Below, piece by piece: positions 7,219 through 14,449 of a stretch of 19,808 nt of DNA; position 1 is the first letter of the stretch, and every line of letters begins with the position of its first letter. Origin of the DNA: Bacillota bacterium (GTDB lineage Bacteria; Bacillota; Sulfobacillia; JAJZYS01; JAJYTV01); NCBI GenBank assembly GCA_021792885.1, contig JAJYTV010000005.1:1-19808 (forward strand). Reading direction: 5' to 3'. The notes under the pieces were generated by a model that made no database searches, was not told the origin of the DNA, and saw only the letters and a program-made list of their open reading frames with translations. Both the position numbers and the translations under genes were made by a program.

Positions 7219-8469
7219 TCAGTGCGCAGAGGACCCGCCGAGCGCCTCCCTGGGACCGGTGCGGCCCGCGCCGGGCGGCTTGTCGTCATGGGCGAAGGCG
7301 AGGTAGTACGTGATGCCGTTCGCCAGCATGAAGAAGGCCGCGCCGAAGATCGGGAAGTTCAAAAACTCCTCCATCACCGCTCCGCCGATGGCGGGGCTGA
7401 TCATCGAGGTGGCCTGGGAGGGCAGGGAGCTGAACGCCGCGACGCGGCTGCGGTAGCTCTCCTGCGCGGCATCCATGCTGAACGACTGGCGCGCCGGCAT
7501 GCCGAGCGAATTGAGGCCCATGCGCAGCGCGTACATCGCGCCCGCCCAGGCTGCGGACGGCATGAACGGCATGGCGGCGAGCGCGAGGACCCCGGCGATG
7601 CGCGTCACGACGACGGTGCGCACCTGTCCGAGGCGCTGCACCAGGAGGCTCGAGGCGAGGTAGGGCACGGCCGTGACGAGGTTCACGATCGTGTAGAGGA
7701 CGGCCAGTTCCGCCGCGCCCATGCCGTAGCGGCGGTAGAACCAGTAGGTGAGAAGCGGGCCGAGGAAGCCGAAGCCGAACCCGTTGAGCGCGTTCGTCAG
7801 ACCGAGCCTTCCGAGCAGCCTGCGCAGCGGGATGGCGGGCGGGGCCTCGGTCGACGGCTCTGGGCGCCGGTCGCGGATCGGCAGGGAGACGGCGACGATG
7901 CCGAGCGAGAGCACGCCGCTCAGTGCGAAGAGCAGGCGGTAGCCCGCGGCGAGCGGCACGCCGTGCGGCGCGAGGAACGCGGGCACGGCGGCGATGAGCG
8001 ACCCGACAGCGCTTGCCATGACGCCGATGAAGGAGAGCCGTCCGAACGCGCGCGTGCTGTCCTGCCGCGCCGAGCCCGCCACGAGCGGCTGCTCGACGGG
8101 AAGCACGGGCCCCCAGCCGCCGCCGCTGCCCGCGCCGCCGCCGCGGCCGACGCCCCCGAGTCCGCTCGTCAGCACGAGCACGGGCAGCGCCACGGGCGTG
8201 AGGGCGAGCGCGATGCCCGCAGCCGCGGAGAGGCTAGAGAGGCCGATCAGCACAGTGCGCCGGCCGTAGCGGTCGGCAAGGAGCCCGACCGCGGCCACGA
8301 GGCCGATGTTGAGGGCGGCGGAAAGGCTGAGGACGAGTCCGATCCGGGACGCGCTGTACCCCGATTGCGCGAGGTAGAGCGGGAAGACGACGGTGAGGAA
8401 TGCGGTGGAGAGGCTGCGCAGCGCGCGGCCGGCGTAGAGCCAGCGCAAGTTGTCTGCCGTTTCGGTCAT
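7219..8469 (-). CDS. MFS transporter
   Basis: A 416-residue major facilitator with about twelve hydrophobic segments, located in the cytoplasmic membrane. The start of the protein (NLRWLYAGRALRSLSTAF) and the loop LLADRYGRRTVLIG after the second helix are typical of MFS drug or solute exporters. A glycine-rich stretch, GGVGRGGGAGSGGGWGP (around residues 103-119), lies near the fourth helix and is followed by the charged VEQPLVAG. The ATG at 8469 is 8 nt after the ABC gene stop, with GGAAGG directly before it, so translation probably depends on coupling to the upstream gene. It is the third gene of a marR-ABC-MFS operon, which suggests efflux of a compound sensed by the regulator. The substrate is unknown. 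Confidence 0.82.
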   Translation of the reverse strand: MTETADNLRWLYAGRALRSLSTAFLTVVFPLYLAQSGYSASRIGLVLSLSAALNIGLVAAVGLLADRYGRRTVLIGLSSLSAAAGIALALTPVALPVLVLTSGLGGVGRGGGAGSGGGWGPVLPVEQPLVAGSARQDSTRAFGRLSFIGVMASAVGSLIAAVPAFLAPHGVPLAAGYRLLFALSGVLSLGIVAVSLPIRDRRPEPSTEAPPAIPLRRLLGRLGLTNALNGFGFGFLGPLLTYWFYRRYGMGAAELAVLYTIVNLVTAVPYLASSLLVQRLGQVRTVVVTRIAGVLALAAMPFMPSAAWAGAMYALRMGLNSLGMPARQSFSMDAAQESYRSRVAAFSSLPSQATSMISPAIGGAVMEEFLNFPIFGAAFFMLANGITYYLAFAHDDKPPGAGRTGPREALGGSSAH

Positions 8470-8477
8470 CCTTCCAG

Positions 8478-10340
8478 TCAGGCTGGGCCGCTTTGGGTCC
8501 CGGGATCGAACTGCTCGTGGAACAGGCGCGCGTAGAGGCCTCCCTGTGCCAGGAGGTCGGCATGGCGGCCCCGCTCCACGATCGCGCCGCCGTCGACCAC
8601 GAGGATCTGGTCCGCGGCCAGCACCGTCGAAAGGCGGTGGGCGATCGCGACCACGGTGCGGCCGCGGAAGAGGCGCCCCAGCGCCTCCTGGATCAGGCGC
8701 TCCGCGTGGCTGTCGAGTGAGCTCGTCGCCTCGTCGAGCAGCAGCACGCTCGCGTTGCGCAAGATCGCCCGCGCGATCGCCACGCGCTGCTTCTCCCCGC
8801 CCGAGAGCCGGTAGCCGCGCTCGCCGACGATCGTCTGCAGCCCGTCCGGCAGCTGGGCGACGAGGTCTCCGAGCTGCGCCGCCTCGACCGCCTGCAGGAC
8901 GTCGCCGTCCGAGGCGTCCGGCCTGCCGTAGCGCACGTTCTCCTCGAGCGTCGTGTGGAAGAGGAAAAGCTCTTGCGTCACGACCGACAGGAGGGTGCGC
9001 AGGGAGTCGTCCCTGAGGCTGCGCAGCGGCGCGCCGTCGAGCAGGATCTCGCCGGTGCCGGGGTCGTAGAAGCGGGCGCCGAGCGAGAGGATCGTGCTCT
9101 TGCCGGCGCCGCTCGGGCCGACGAGCGCCGTCAGCTCGCCCGCGCGGGCCGTGAAGGAGATGCCGTGCAGCACCTCCTCGCCGGCGCGGTAGGAGAAGCG
9201 CACGTGGGAGAACTCGAGCGAGAGGGGTGTGACGCCCGGCGACGCCTCGAGCGCGGCGGGCTCGGCAGGCTCCGGCACGTCGATGGGCAGGTCGAGGAAC
9301 TGGAAGATGCGGTCGAACAGCGCGAGGCCGCCCATGAGGGTCGTGTTCGACCCCGCGAGCGACGATGCCGGGTTGTAGAGCTGCACGAGGTAGGTGGAGA
9401 ACGCGACGACGGTGCCGAGCTGCACCTTGCCCGCGATGACGAGGTAGCCGCCGTAGCCGTAGAGCAGCGCCGGCCCGATGGCCGACATCGCGGACACGAC
9501 GAGCGTCAGCCACTGGCCGACCATGCTCTGCTGCACCTGGCTGCGCCGCACGTCCTCGCTGAAGGCGCGGAAGCGCCCCGCCTCGCGCCGGCGCGTGCCG
9601 AAGCTCTTGACCACGACGATGCCGGAGAGGGTGAGCGTCTCCTCGAGGTGGGCGGTCAGGCGCGAGAGCGCTTCCTGCGTGCGCGTGATCGCGTCGTAGG
9701 TGCGCCGTCCGAAGCTGACGACCGGCAGGGCGAAGGCGGGCAGGATCAGCATGCTGATCAGCGCGAGCTGCCAGTTCAGCACGAACATCGTCGTCAGCGT
9801 CAGGAGGATCGTCAGCGAGTTCACAAAGAGGCCCGTCATCGTCGTGCGCAGCACCTGCTGCACGGCGTTCAGGTCGTTCACGAGGCGCGAGTGGATCTCC
9901 CCGCCTGGCGTATGGGTGAAGAAATCGATGCCGAGGCGCTGCCCGTGCTCGTACATGGCCGCGCGCAGGTCGTGGATCACGCCCTGCGAGACGACGGCGT
10001 TCAGGTAGTTCTGGCCGACCGAGGCGAGTGCGCCGAGCGCCGGGAAGATGACGAGGCCGCCTGCGAGGTAGATGAGAAGCCCCGGGTCGTGCCGGCCGAT
10101 CGCCTGGTCGATCACGGCGCGCATGAGGAGCGGCGGCACGAGGCCGAGGAGCACGATCAGCACCGTGAGCGACAGCGCGCCAAGGAGCCTCCGCGCGTGC
10201 GGGCGCAGGACCCCCAGGAGGCGCCGCAGCGTCTCCTTGCTCGGCCGCCGGCTGCCTTCCATGTAGCCGAGCGAGCGGCGCTGCTCCCAGACGGCGCGCA
10301 TCGGGCCGCCACCGAGCCCCATCGGGCCGTGGAAGCCCAT
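8478..10340 (-). CDS. ABC half-transporter (fused permease and ATPase), multidrug/lipid exporter type
   Basis: A 620-residue type IV ABC exporter subunit that should work as a homodimer in the membrane. After a Gly/Met-rich N-terminus (MGFHGPMGLGGG) the membrane domain spans about 45-335 with six helices. The ATPase domain has Walker A GPSGAGKST (408-416), Q-loop VTQE (454-457), signature LSGGE (512-516), Walker B VLLLDEAT (532-539), D-loop SLD and the switch His568 (IAHRLS), all intact, so it should hydrolyse ATP. It resembles BmrA/MsbA/LmrA-like exporters in organisation. Its start overlaps the marR stop by one base. With a MarR regulator before it and an MFS exporter after it, an efflux role under local control is likely. 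The substrate cannot be inferred. Confidence 0.9.
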   Translation of the reverse strand: MGFHGPMGLGGGPMRAVWEQRRSLGYMEGSRRPSKETLRRLLGVLRPHARRLLGALSLTVLIVLLGLVPPLLMRAVIDQAIGRHDPGLLIYLAGGLVIFPALGALASVGQNYLNAVVSQGVIHDLRAAMYEHGQRLGIDFFTHTPGGEIHSRLVNDLNAVQQVLRTTMTGLFVNSLTILLTLTTMFVLNWQLALISMLILPAFALPVVSFGRRTYDAITRTQEALSRLTAHLEETLTLSGIVVVKSFGTRRREAGRFRAFSEDVRRSQVQQSMVGQWLTLVVSAMSAIGPALLYGYGGYLVIAGKVQLGTVVAFSTYLVQLYNPASSLAGSNTTLMGGLALFDRIFQFLDLPIDVPEPAEPAALEASPGVTPLSLEFSHVRFSYRAGEEVLHGISFTARAGELTALVGPSGAGKSTILSLGARFYDPGTGEILLDGAPLRSLRDDSLRTLLSVVTQELFLFHTTLEENVRYGRPDASDGDVLQAVEAAQLGDLVAQLPDGLQTIVGERGYRLSGGEKQRVAIARAILRNASVLLLDEATSSLDSHAERLIQEALGRLFRGRTVVAIAHRLSTVLAADQILVVDGGAIVERGRHADLLAQGGLYARLFHEQFDPGTQSGPA

Positions 10341-10804
10341 CAGGGCGCCTCCGGCGCGAGCCCTGCGTCGTCGGGCTGCGCCTGCACGCAGGCGTGCAGC
10401 GCCTGGGCGAGCGAGCGCACCTGCTCCGGCGGCAACGGGGCGAGCACGTCGTGCAGGACGCCGCGGCGCAGCGCGACGTAGCGCTCGATCGCGCCGAGGC
10501 CCGCTTCGGTGACGAGCACCCGCACGCGGTTCGTCCCTGGCGCCGCCGCCTCCCGCCGCACCCAGCCGAGATCTTCGAGGCGGTCGAGGTGGGTGGTCAT
10601 CGTGCTCGTGCGCACCTGCAGGGCGGACGCGAGGTCCGAGGGGGACATCGGGCCGCGGCGCGTCAGCGCCTCGATGATGTGGAAGGCGGGGCTCCCGACG
10701 CCCTCGCCGATCACCTCGCGCACGGCCCTGCGCACCTGCACCCGCAGCCTGCGGCGAAATTCCTCAAGGTCCCGGTCCAGCATCTCCCACATCACGTCGG
10801 ACAT
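10340..10804 (-). CDS. MarR-family transcriptional regulator
   Basis: A winged-helix regulator of 154 residues. Visible: a recognition region, MSPSDLASALQVRTSTMTTHLDRL with the family-typical TSTMTTHLDRLEDLGWVRR, then the wing RVRVLVTEAG, and helices at both ends for dimerisation. I chose ATG at 10804; AAGGGG lies about 12 nt upstream and the leader from the predicted promoter is then about 32 nt. A GTG at 10825 in frame would add seven residues but has no ribosome binding site. The gene heads the ABC-MFS operon, with one-base overlap to the ABC gene. An inverted repeat overlaps the transcription start, so autorepression relieved by a small ligand or oxidant is the expected mode. A single Cys near the C-terminus (HACVQAQ) is not clearly diagnostic. 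Confidence 0.85.
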   Translation of the reverse strand: MSDVMWEMLDRDLEEFRRRLRVQVRRAVREVIGEGVGSPAFHIIEALTRRGPMSPSDLASALQVRTSTMTTHLDRLEDLGWVRREAAAPGTNRVRVLVTEAGLGAIERYVALRRGVLHDVLAPLPPEQVRSLAQALHACVQAQPDDAGLAPEAP

Positions 10805-10827
10805 CCCGCCCGGACACCCCTTCACTC

Positions 10828-10842
10828 GCTAGCCTAACTAGC
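10828..10842 (-). promoter_or_regulatory. Inverted-repeat operator, probably bound by the adjacent MarR protein
   Basis: GCTAG-CCTAA-CTAGC is a perfect 5-bp inverted repeat with a 5-bp spacer, lying directly after the -10 box and covering the predicted transcription start. Position and symmetry suit an autorepressor. The assignment is inference. Confidence 0.5.
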
Positions 10843-10870
10843 ATTATAGCAAAGGCACGTCGCACGGGAA
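10843..10870 (-). promoter_or_regulatory. Promoter of the marR-ABC-MFS operon
   Basis: On the minus strand a perfect TATAAT (10848-10843) follows a weak TTCCCG (10870-10865) by 16 nt. A perfect -10 is striking in such GC-rich DNA. A weak -35 with strong -10 is common at regulated promoters. Confidence 0.6.
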
Positions 10871-10886
10871 GCGTTCTCGCGCGGAG

Positions 10887-10901
10887 GGCGGCGTGGCCGC
10901 C
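10887..10901 (-). terminator. GC hairpin after the second MFS gene
   Basis: GGCGGC-GTG-GCCGCC (as read on the plus strand) is a perfect 6-bp inverted repeat 12 bp past the MFS stop at 10914 and before the marR promoter. No T-tract follows, so it is a weak terminator candidate only. Confidence 0.3.
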
Positions 10902-10913
10902 ATCCGACTACGG

Positions 10914-12152
10914 CTACTCGGCGGCCTGCGGAGGGTCAGCCTGCCAGCCGAGGTCCCGCGGTGTCAAGTGCCAGATGCCGACCACGATGGGGAACATGCT
11001 CACCGCACCGAGGATCCAGGGCCAGGAGAGCGGCAGGACGTGCAGGAGGGCGCCGGCGGCGAGGGAGCCGAGCGGGTTTGCGAGACCGAGCAGCGTGAAG
11101 AGCATGCCGAACGCGCGGCCGCGCACCTCCTCTGGCACGAGGCGCTGCAGCAGGGTGAAGATGATCGCGTTGCCGATGCCGTTTGCGATGCCGGCAAGGA
11201 GCAGCAGCACACCCGAGAGCCAGGCGAGGTGCGAGAGTGCAAACGCGCCGAAGAGGAGGCCCTGCAGGAGGAACATCGCAGAGGCCACGTCGCGGATCGG
11301 CCAGCGGCGTAGGGAGCCGGCCGCAAGGCCTCCCAGCACGAGTCCGGCGGCCCAGGCCGCATCGATCATCCCATAGGCGAGTGCAGTCGCGGAGAGCGTG
11401 CGGTGGATCCAGTACGGCAGCATGGTGAAGCCGGCCATGAAGGCGAAGTTGACGATGAGGATGAGCGGCATGAGGTCGAGCATGAGGGGCAGCCTGCGCA
11501 CGGCGCGGAAGCCCTCGAGCAGGCTCGCCCCGAAGCCCTCCTGCGGCTCCTGCGCGGCCTCTTGCGCGCGTTCGGCGCGCCAGGGGCCGAGCGTGCGCAG
11601 CATGATGACGATGGCGAGGCCCGACACCCAGAAGGAGACCATATCGAACCCGAACACCCACCCAACGCCGATCGCGGCGATCGCGGCGCCGCCGATCGCC
11701 GCGCCCACGGCGCCAGAGATCTGCGCCGTCGTGTTGTAGACGCCGTTCGCCGCCGTGAGGTCTTCCGCCCGCACGAGGCGGGGCAGGAGGGTCGTCTCCG
11801 CCGGGGCGAAGAGGGCGGCGCCGAGGCTGTTGACCGCGAGGAGTGCGATCACGGCTGGGATGAGGGCGCCCGGCAGGAGCAGCGCCGCGAGGCCGAGGGC
11901 GACGGCGAGGCCGCGCACGAGATCGGTGTAGAGCATGAGGCGCCCTGGATGGAAGCGGTCGACGACGACGCCTCCCGCCGCGGCAAGGAGCGGCGGCAGG
12001 GCCATGGCAAGACCGGCGATCGCAAGCAGGAACGGGGAGTGCAGCTGGATCTCCCAAAGACCCATGATCAGGAAGACGGCGTTGCCGAGCTGCGAGAGGA
12101 GCTGACCGAGCCAAAGCGAGCGAAGGCCTGCGTACCGCGCAAGGATGCCCAA
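10914..12152 (-). CDS. MFS transporter, EntS/macrolide-efflux type
   Basis: A 412-residue membrane protein of the MFS_3-like branch (enterobactin exporter EntS, macrolide efflux Mef). Visible: N-terminal RYAGLRSLWLGQLLSQLGNA, VVVDRFHPGRLMLYTDLVRG after the second helix pair, FAPAETTLLPRLV and LTAANGVYNTTAQISGAVG, then a charged central loop (AERAQEAAQEPQEG), and in the second half VPEEVRGRAFGM. About twelve hydrophobic segments. The TTG start follows GGGAGG by 8 nt; no better start is near. It lies upstream of the marR operon on the same strand, but the intervening marR promoter and a hairpin suggest a separate unit. Exporter of a small molecule is likely; the substrate is unknown. Confidence 0.85.
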   Translation of the reverse strand: MGILARYAGLRSLWLGQLLSQLGNAVFLIMGLWEIQLHSPFLLAIAGLAMALPPLLAAAGGVVVDRFHPGRLMLYTDLVRGLAVALGLAALLLPGALIPAVIALLAVNSLGAALFAPAETTLLPRLVRAEDLTAANGVYNTTAQISGAVGAAIGGAAIAAIGVGWVFGFDMVSFWVSGLAIVIMLRTLGPWRAERAQEAAQEPQEGFGASLLEGFRAVRRLPLMLDLMPLILIVNFAFMAGFTMLPYWIHRTLSATALAYGMIDAAWAAGLVLGGLAAGSLRRWPIRDVASAMFLLQGLLFGAFALSHLAWLSGVLLLLAGIANGIGNAIIFTLLQRLVPEEVRGRAFGMLFTLLGLANPLGSLAAGALLHVLPLSWPWILGAVSMFPIVVGIWHLTPRDLGWQADPPQAAE

Positions 12153-12247
12153 TGATCGTGCCTCCCGACCGCATTGTGATGGAATCTTTGCGCTTCGATC
12201 CTAGGCGGGAAACGTTGGCGCCGCATGGTCCCATCGGACAGGCGGCG

Positions 12248-12267
12248 GATCGTCCTCAAGGACGATC
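12248..12267. repeat. Perfect inverted repeat in the divergent mfs/ytfJ intergenic region
   Basis: GATCGTCC-TCAA-GGACGATC, 8-bp arms and a 4-bp loop, about 95 bp before the MFS start and 135 bp before ytfJ. No T-tract on either strand. It could be an operator or a hairpin in a leader. I could not find a convincing sigma-A promoter around it for either gene. Confidence 0.45.
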
Positions 12268-12323
12268 TGCACGCCGGCTGCGCGTCGCGCGCGCTGGATC
12301 GCGCTGGGTTGCCAGGATGGCCC

Positions 12324-12337
12324 GGCCCGCGCGGGCC
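12324..12337. repeat. 14-bp GC palindrome upstream of ytfJ
   Basis: GGCCCGCGCGGGCC is a perfect palindrome about 65 bp before ytfJ. In DNA this GC-rich it may be chance. The rest of the 249-bp gap (12153-12401) shows no gene. Confidence 0.3.
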
Positions 12338-12401
12338 AAGTCGTTACAGGATAGCCGCGCTCGCGCGGGCGCACCTCTAAGCCGAGGAGGCGGTAGGGAG
12401 C

Positions 12402-12845
12402 ATGTCGGAGCATCCCATCCAAGGCCTGATGAAGACGGCGATGGAAAGCATCAAGGACATGATCGACGTCAACACCGTGATCGGCGAGGCGGTCGAGACC
12501 CAGAACGGCGGCGTGATCATTCCGGTCTCCCGCGTGAGCTTCGGCTTCGCCGCGGGCGGCGGCGAGTACGGGGGGGCGACGCAGAAGCGCGAGAGCGAGG
12601 GCATCAAGGAGGAGTCGCTACCGTTCGGAGGCGGGTCGGGCGCCGGAGTTTCCGTGCAGCCGGTCGGGTTCCTCGTGCTGGCCCAGAACGAGGTGCGCCT
12701 CTTGCCCGTGGACCAGAACGCGGTGCTCGATCGGGTGCTCGACGAGGCACCGCAACTGATCGACCAGATCGGGACCTGGATCCGGCCGCGCGGTGAGCGC
12801 GCGGCGGTGAGCAGCGACGCGGAGCAAAGTGGCCGCGGATACTGA
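12402..12845 (+). CDS. ytfJ: YtfJ/GerW-family sporulation protein
   Basis: A 147-residue member of the YtfJ/GerW family. Recognised from HPIQGLMKTAMESIKDMIDVNTVIGE, then a glycine-rich middle (VSFGFAAGGGEYGG, GGGSGAGVSVQPVGFLV) and the hydrophobic LLPVD toward the end. In Bacillus the homologue is made in the forespore under sigma-F and is needed for normal germination; its biochemical role is unsettled. Start ATG at 12402 with GAGGAGG about 11 nt and TAGGGAG just upstream. Its last 17 nt overlap the next gene, an SNF2 helicase, which implies co-expression. I found no clear sigma-F box by eye. It is the main marker that this is a spore former. Confidence 0.9.
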   Translation: MSEHPIQGLMKTAMESIKDMIDVNTVIGEAVETQNGGVIIPVSRVSFGFAAGGGEYGGATQKRESEGIKEESLPFGGGSGAGVSVQPVGFLVLAQNEVRLLPVDQNAVLDRVLDEAPQLIDQIGTWIRPRGERAAVSSDAEQSGRGY

Positions 12846-14397
12846 GGCCACCGCGCTGGAACTGGCGGCATGGAGACGGCTCGAGCCGATCTGGCGACGC
12901 GGACGCGTCGTGCGCTACCCGCACCAGATCGAGGCCGTCCAAGAGATCGTCGGACGCCTGGAAGGCTCCGCGCTGCTGGCGGATGAGGTCGGCCTCGGCA
13001 AGACCGTCGAGGCGGGGCTCGTGCTGGAGGAACTCATGGCGCGCGGGCGCGTGGCGCGCGCCCTGATCCTTTGCCCTGCAGCTCTCCTCCTGCAGTGGCA
13101 GGAGGAGCTCCGGCAGAAGTTTGCCCGCCGGGCGCAGATCCAGCCGAGCGCGCCGCCCCGGCAGGGCATCGTGCTGGCTTCGCTCGACTGGGCGAAGCGC
13201 GATCCCCAGCGCAGGGCCTACCAGGCGGTGGACTGGGACCTCGTCGTCGTCGACGAGGCCCACCACCTCAAGTCCCGCCGCAGCCAGAACCACAGCTTCG
13301 TCGCGGGCCTTCAGCGCAAGCACCTGGTGCTGATCACCGCGACACCGATCCAGAACGAACTCGCGGAGCTCTACAACCTCGTCTCCCTCGTCAAGCCGGA
13401 CATCTTCGGCAGCTACATGCAATTCTACCGCCGCTTCCTGCTCGCGCCGCGGCGGCCGCGCAACGTCGACGAACTGCGCCAGGAGCTTTCGTCGGTGATG
13501 GTGCGGCGCACCCGGCACGAGGCGCGCATCGTCCTGCCGCCGCGCAGGGCGGAGCTTCTGCTCGTGGAACTGAGCCCCGCGGAGCGTGCGCTCTACGACG
13601 CCGCGACCGACGCCTTGATCCGCGCCTACCGCGCCCGCCGCACGACGCAGGACACGATCTTGCCGCTCGTGCTGATCCAGCGCGAACTGTGCTCCTCGAG
13701 CTTCGCCCTCGCAGAGACCTTGCGCCGCATGGGGGATTCCTGGTTCGGCGACGCGGCATCGGATCTCCTACGCCGCGCAGAGGCGATCGACTCGAACCAG
13801 AAGGCGGAAGCGGCGGCGGCGCTTCTGTGCGGCATGAAGGAGCCCGCGCTCGTCTTCACCGAGTACCGCGCGACGCAGGAGTACCTCGGACGCAAGCTGA
13901 CGCGCGCCGGGCTGCGCGTGCAGTATCTGCACGGCGGGCAGAACCGGCGCGAGCGGCAGGCGCAGATCGAGTCGTTCGGCGCCCATGGCGGCGCCCTCGT
14001 GGCGACCGAGACCGGTGGGCAGGGGCTCAACCTCCAGATGGCGTCGGTCGTCGTGAACTACGACCTCCCATGGAACCCGATGCGGGTCGAGCAGCGGATC
14101 GGCCGTGCCCACCGGCTCGGCCAGACGCGCGAGGTGCGGATCCTGAACCTCTGTGCGCGGGACACGGTCGAGGAGCACGTGCTGCGCCTCTTGCACGAGA
14201 AGATCGACATGTTCCAGCGCGTGATCGGCGATCTCGACGTGATCATCCGCCACCTGGAGCACGAGCGGCCACTTGAGGCCCAGCTCTTCGAGCTCTTCTT
14301 GACCCGCGACCGCTCGGAGATCGACCGCAGGCTCGACGAGATCGCACTGCGGGTGCGTCCGACGGCAGCGCAGGAAAGCTTGCCCCCGACGTTGTAA
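12829..14397 (+). CDS. SNF2-family DEAD/DEAH helicase-like ATPase (YqhH-like)
   Basis: A 522-residue SNF2-type double-stranded DNA translocase. Motif I DEVGLGKT (52-59), motif Ia LILCPAALLLQW (79-90), motif II VVDEAHH (140-146), motif III LITATP (168-173), motif V region ATETGGQGLNLQ and motif VI QRIGRAHRLGQ are all intact, so ATPase activity is expected. It lacks any added nuclease or methylase domain and resembles the compact SNF2 proteins found in spore formers, such as B. subtilis YqhH. The GTG start at 12829 has GGAG 4 nt before it and overlaps ytfJ by 17 nt. The C-terminal helix (EEHVLRLLHEKIDMFQRVIGD) is family-typical. A link to spore DNA repair or to RNA polymerase recycling (as for RapA, a relative) is possible but unproven. 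Confidence 0.88.
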   Translation: MAADTEATALELAAWRRLEPIWRRGRVVRYPHQIEAVQEIVGRLEGSALLADEVGLGKTVEAGLVLEELMARGRVARALILCPAALLLQWQEELRQKFARRAQIQPSAPPRQGIVLASLDWAKRDPQRRAYQAVDWDLVVVDEAHHLKSRRSQNHSFVAGLQRKHLVLITATPIQNELAELYNLVSLVKPDIFGSYMQFYRRFLLAPRRPRNVDELRQELSSVMVRRTRHEARIVLPPRRAELLLVELSPAERALYDAATDALIRAYRARRTTQDTILPLVLIQRELCSSSFALAETLRRMGDSWFGDAASDLLRRAEAIDSNQKAEAAAALLCGMKEPALVFTEYRATQEYLGRKLTRAGLRVQYLHGGQNRRERQAQIESFGAHGGALVATETGGQGLNLQMASVVVNYDLPWNPMRVEQRIGRAHRLGQTREVRILNLCARDTVEEHVLRLLHEKIDMFQRVIGDLDVIIRHLEHERPLEAQLFELFLTRDRSEIDRRLDEIALRVRPTAAQESLPPTL

Positions 14398-14417
14398 TGC
14401 AACATTACCCAACGTCG
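14387..14417 (+). terminator. Long imperfect hairpin over the SNF2 stop codon
   Basis: CGACGTTG-TAATG pairs with CATTA-CC-CAACGTCG around a CAA loop: 13 pairs with a 2-nt bulge. It contains the SNF2 stop codon (14395-14397) and ends 18 nt before the ribosome binding site of the PanC-like gene. No T-tract follows, so it may act as a leader structure or operator rather than a terminator. It is notably AT-richer than its surroundings. Confidence 0.5.
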
Positions 14418-14434
14418 TTCGACAGGATGGCGAC

Positions 14435-14443
14435 AGGAGGTGA
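14435..14443 (+). promoter_or_regulatory. Ribosome binding site supporting an ACG start
   Basis: AGGAGGTGA is close to a perfect anti-16S match. In the PanC-like frame the TGA inside it is a stop, so translation must start after it. The next codons are GCG CCT ACG CAG ATT; ACG at 14450 is 6 nt past the site. Confidence 0.6.
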
Positions 14444-14449
14444 GCGCCT

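Noticed and set aside
6862..8535. A 557-codon plus-strand open frame opposite the MFS and AhpD-like genes
   Set aside because: Low-complexity, charged antisense translation; the minus strand has clear MFS helices and the AhpD active site.
8955..10481. A 508-codon plus-strand frame opposite the ABC transporter
   Set aside because: Arg/Glu/Gln/His-rich shadow; all ABC motifs are intact on the minus strand.
12829..14397. SNF2 helicase as part of a phage-defence system (for example DISARM-like)
   Set aside because: No methylase, nuclease or phospholipase-D-like partner is nearby, and the neighbours are spore genes.
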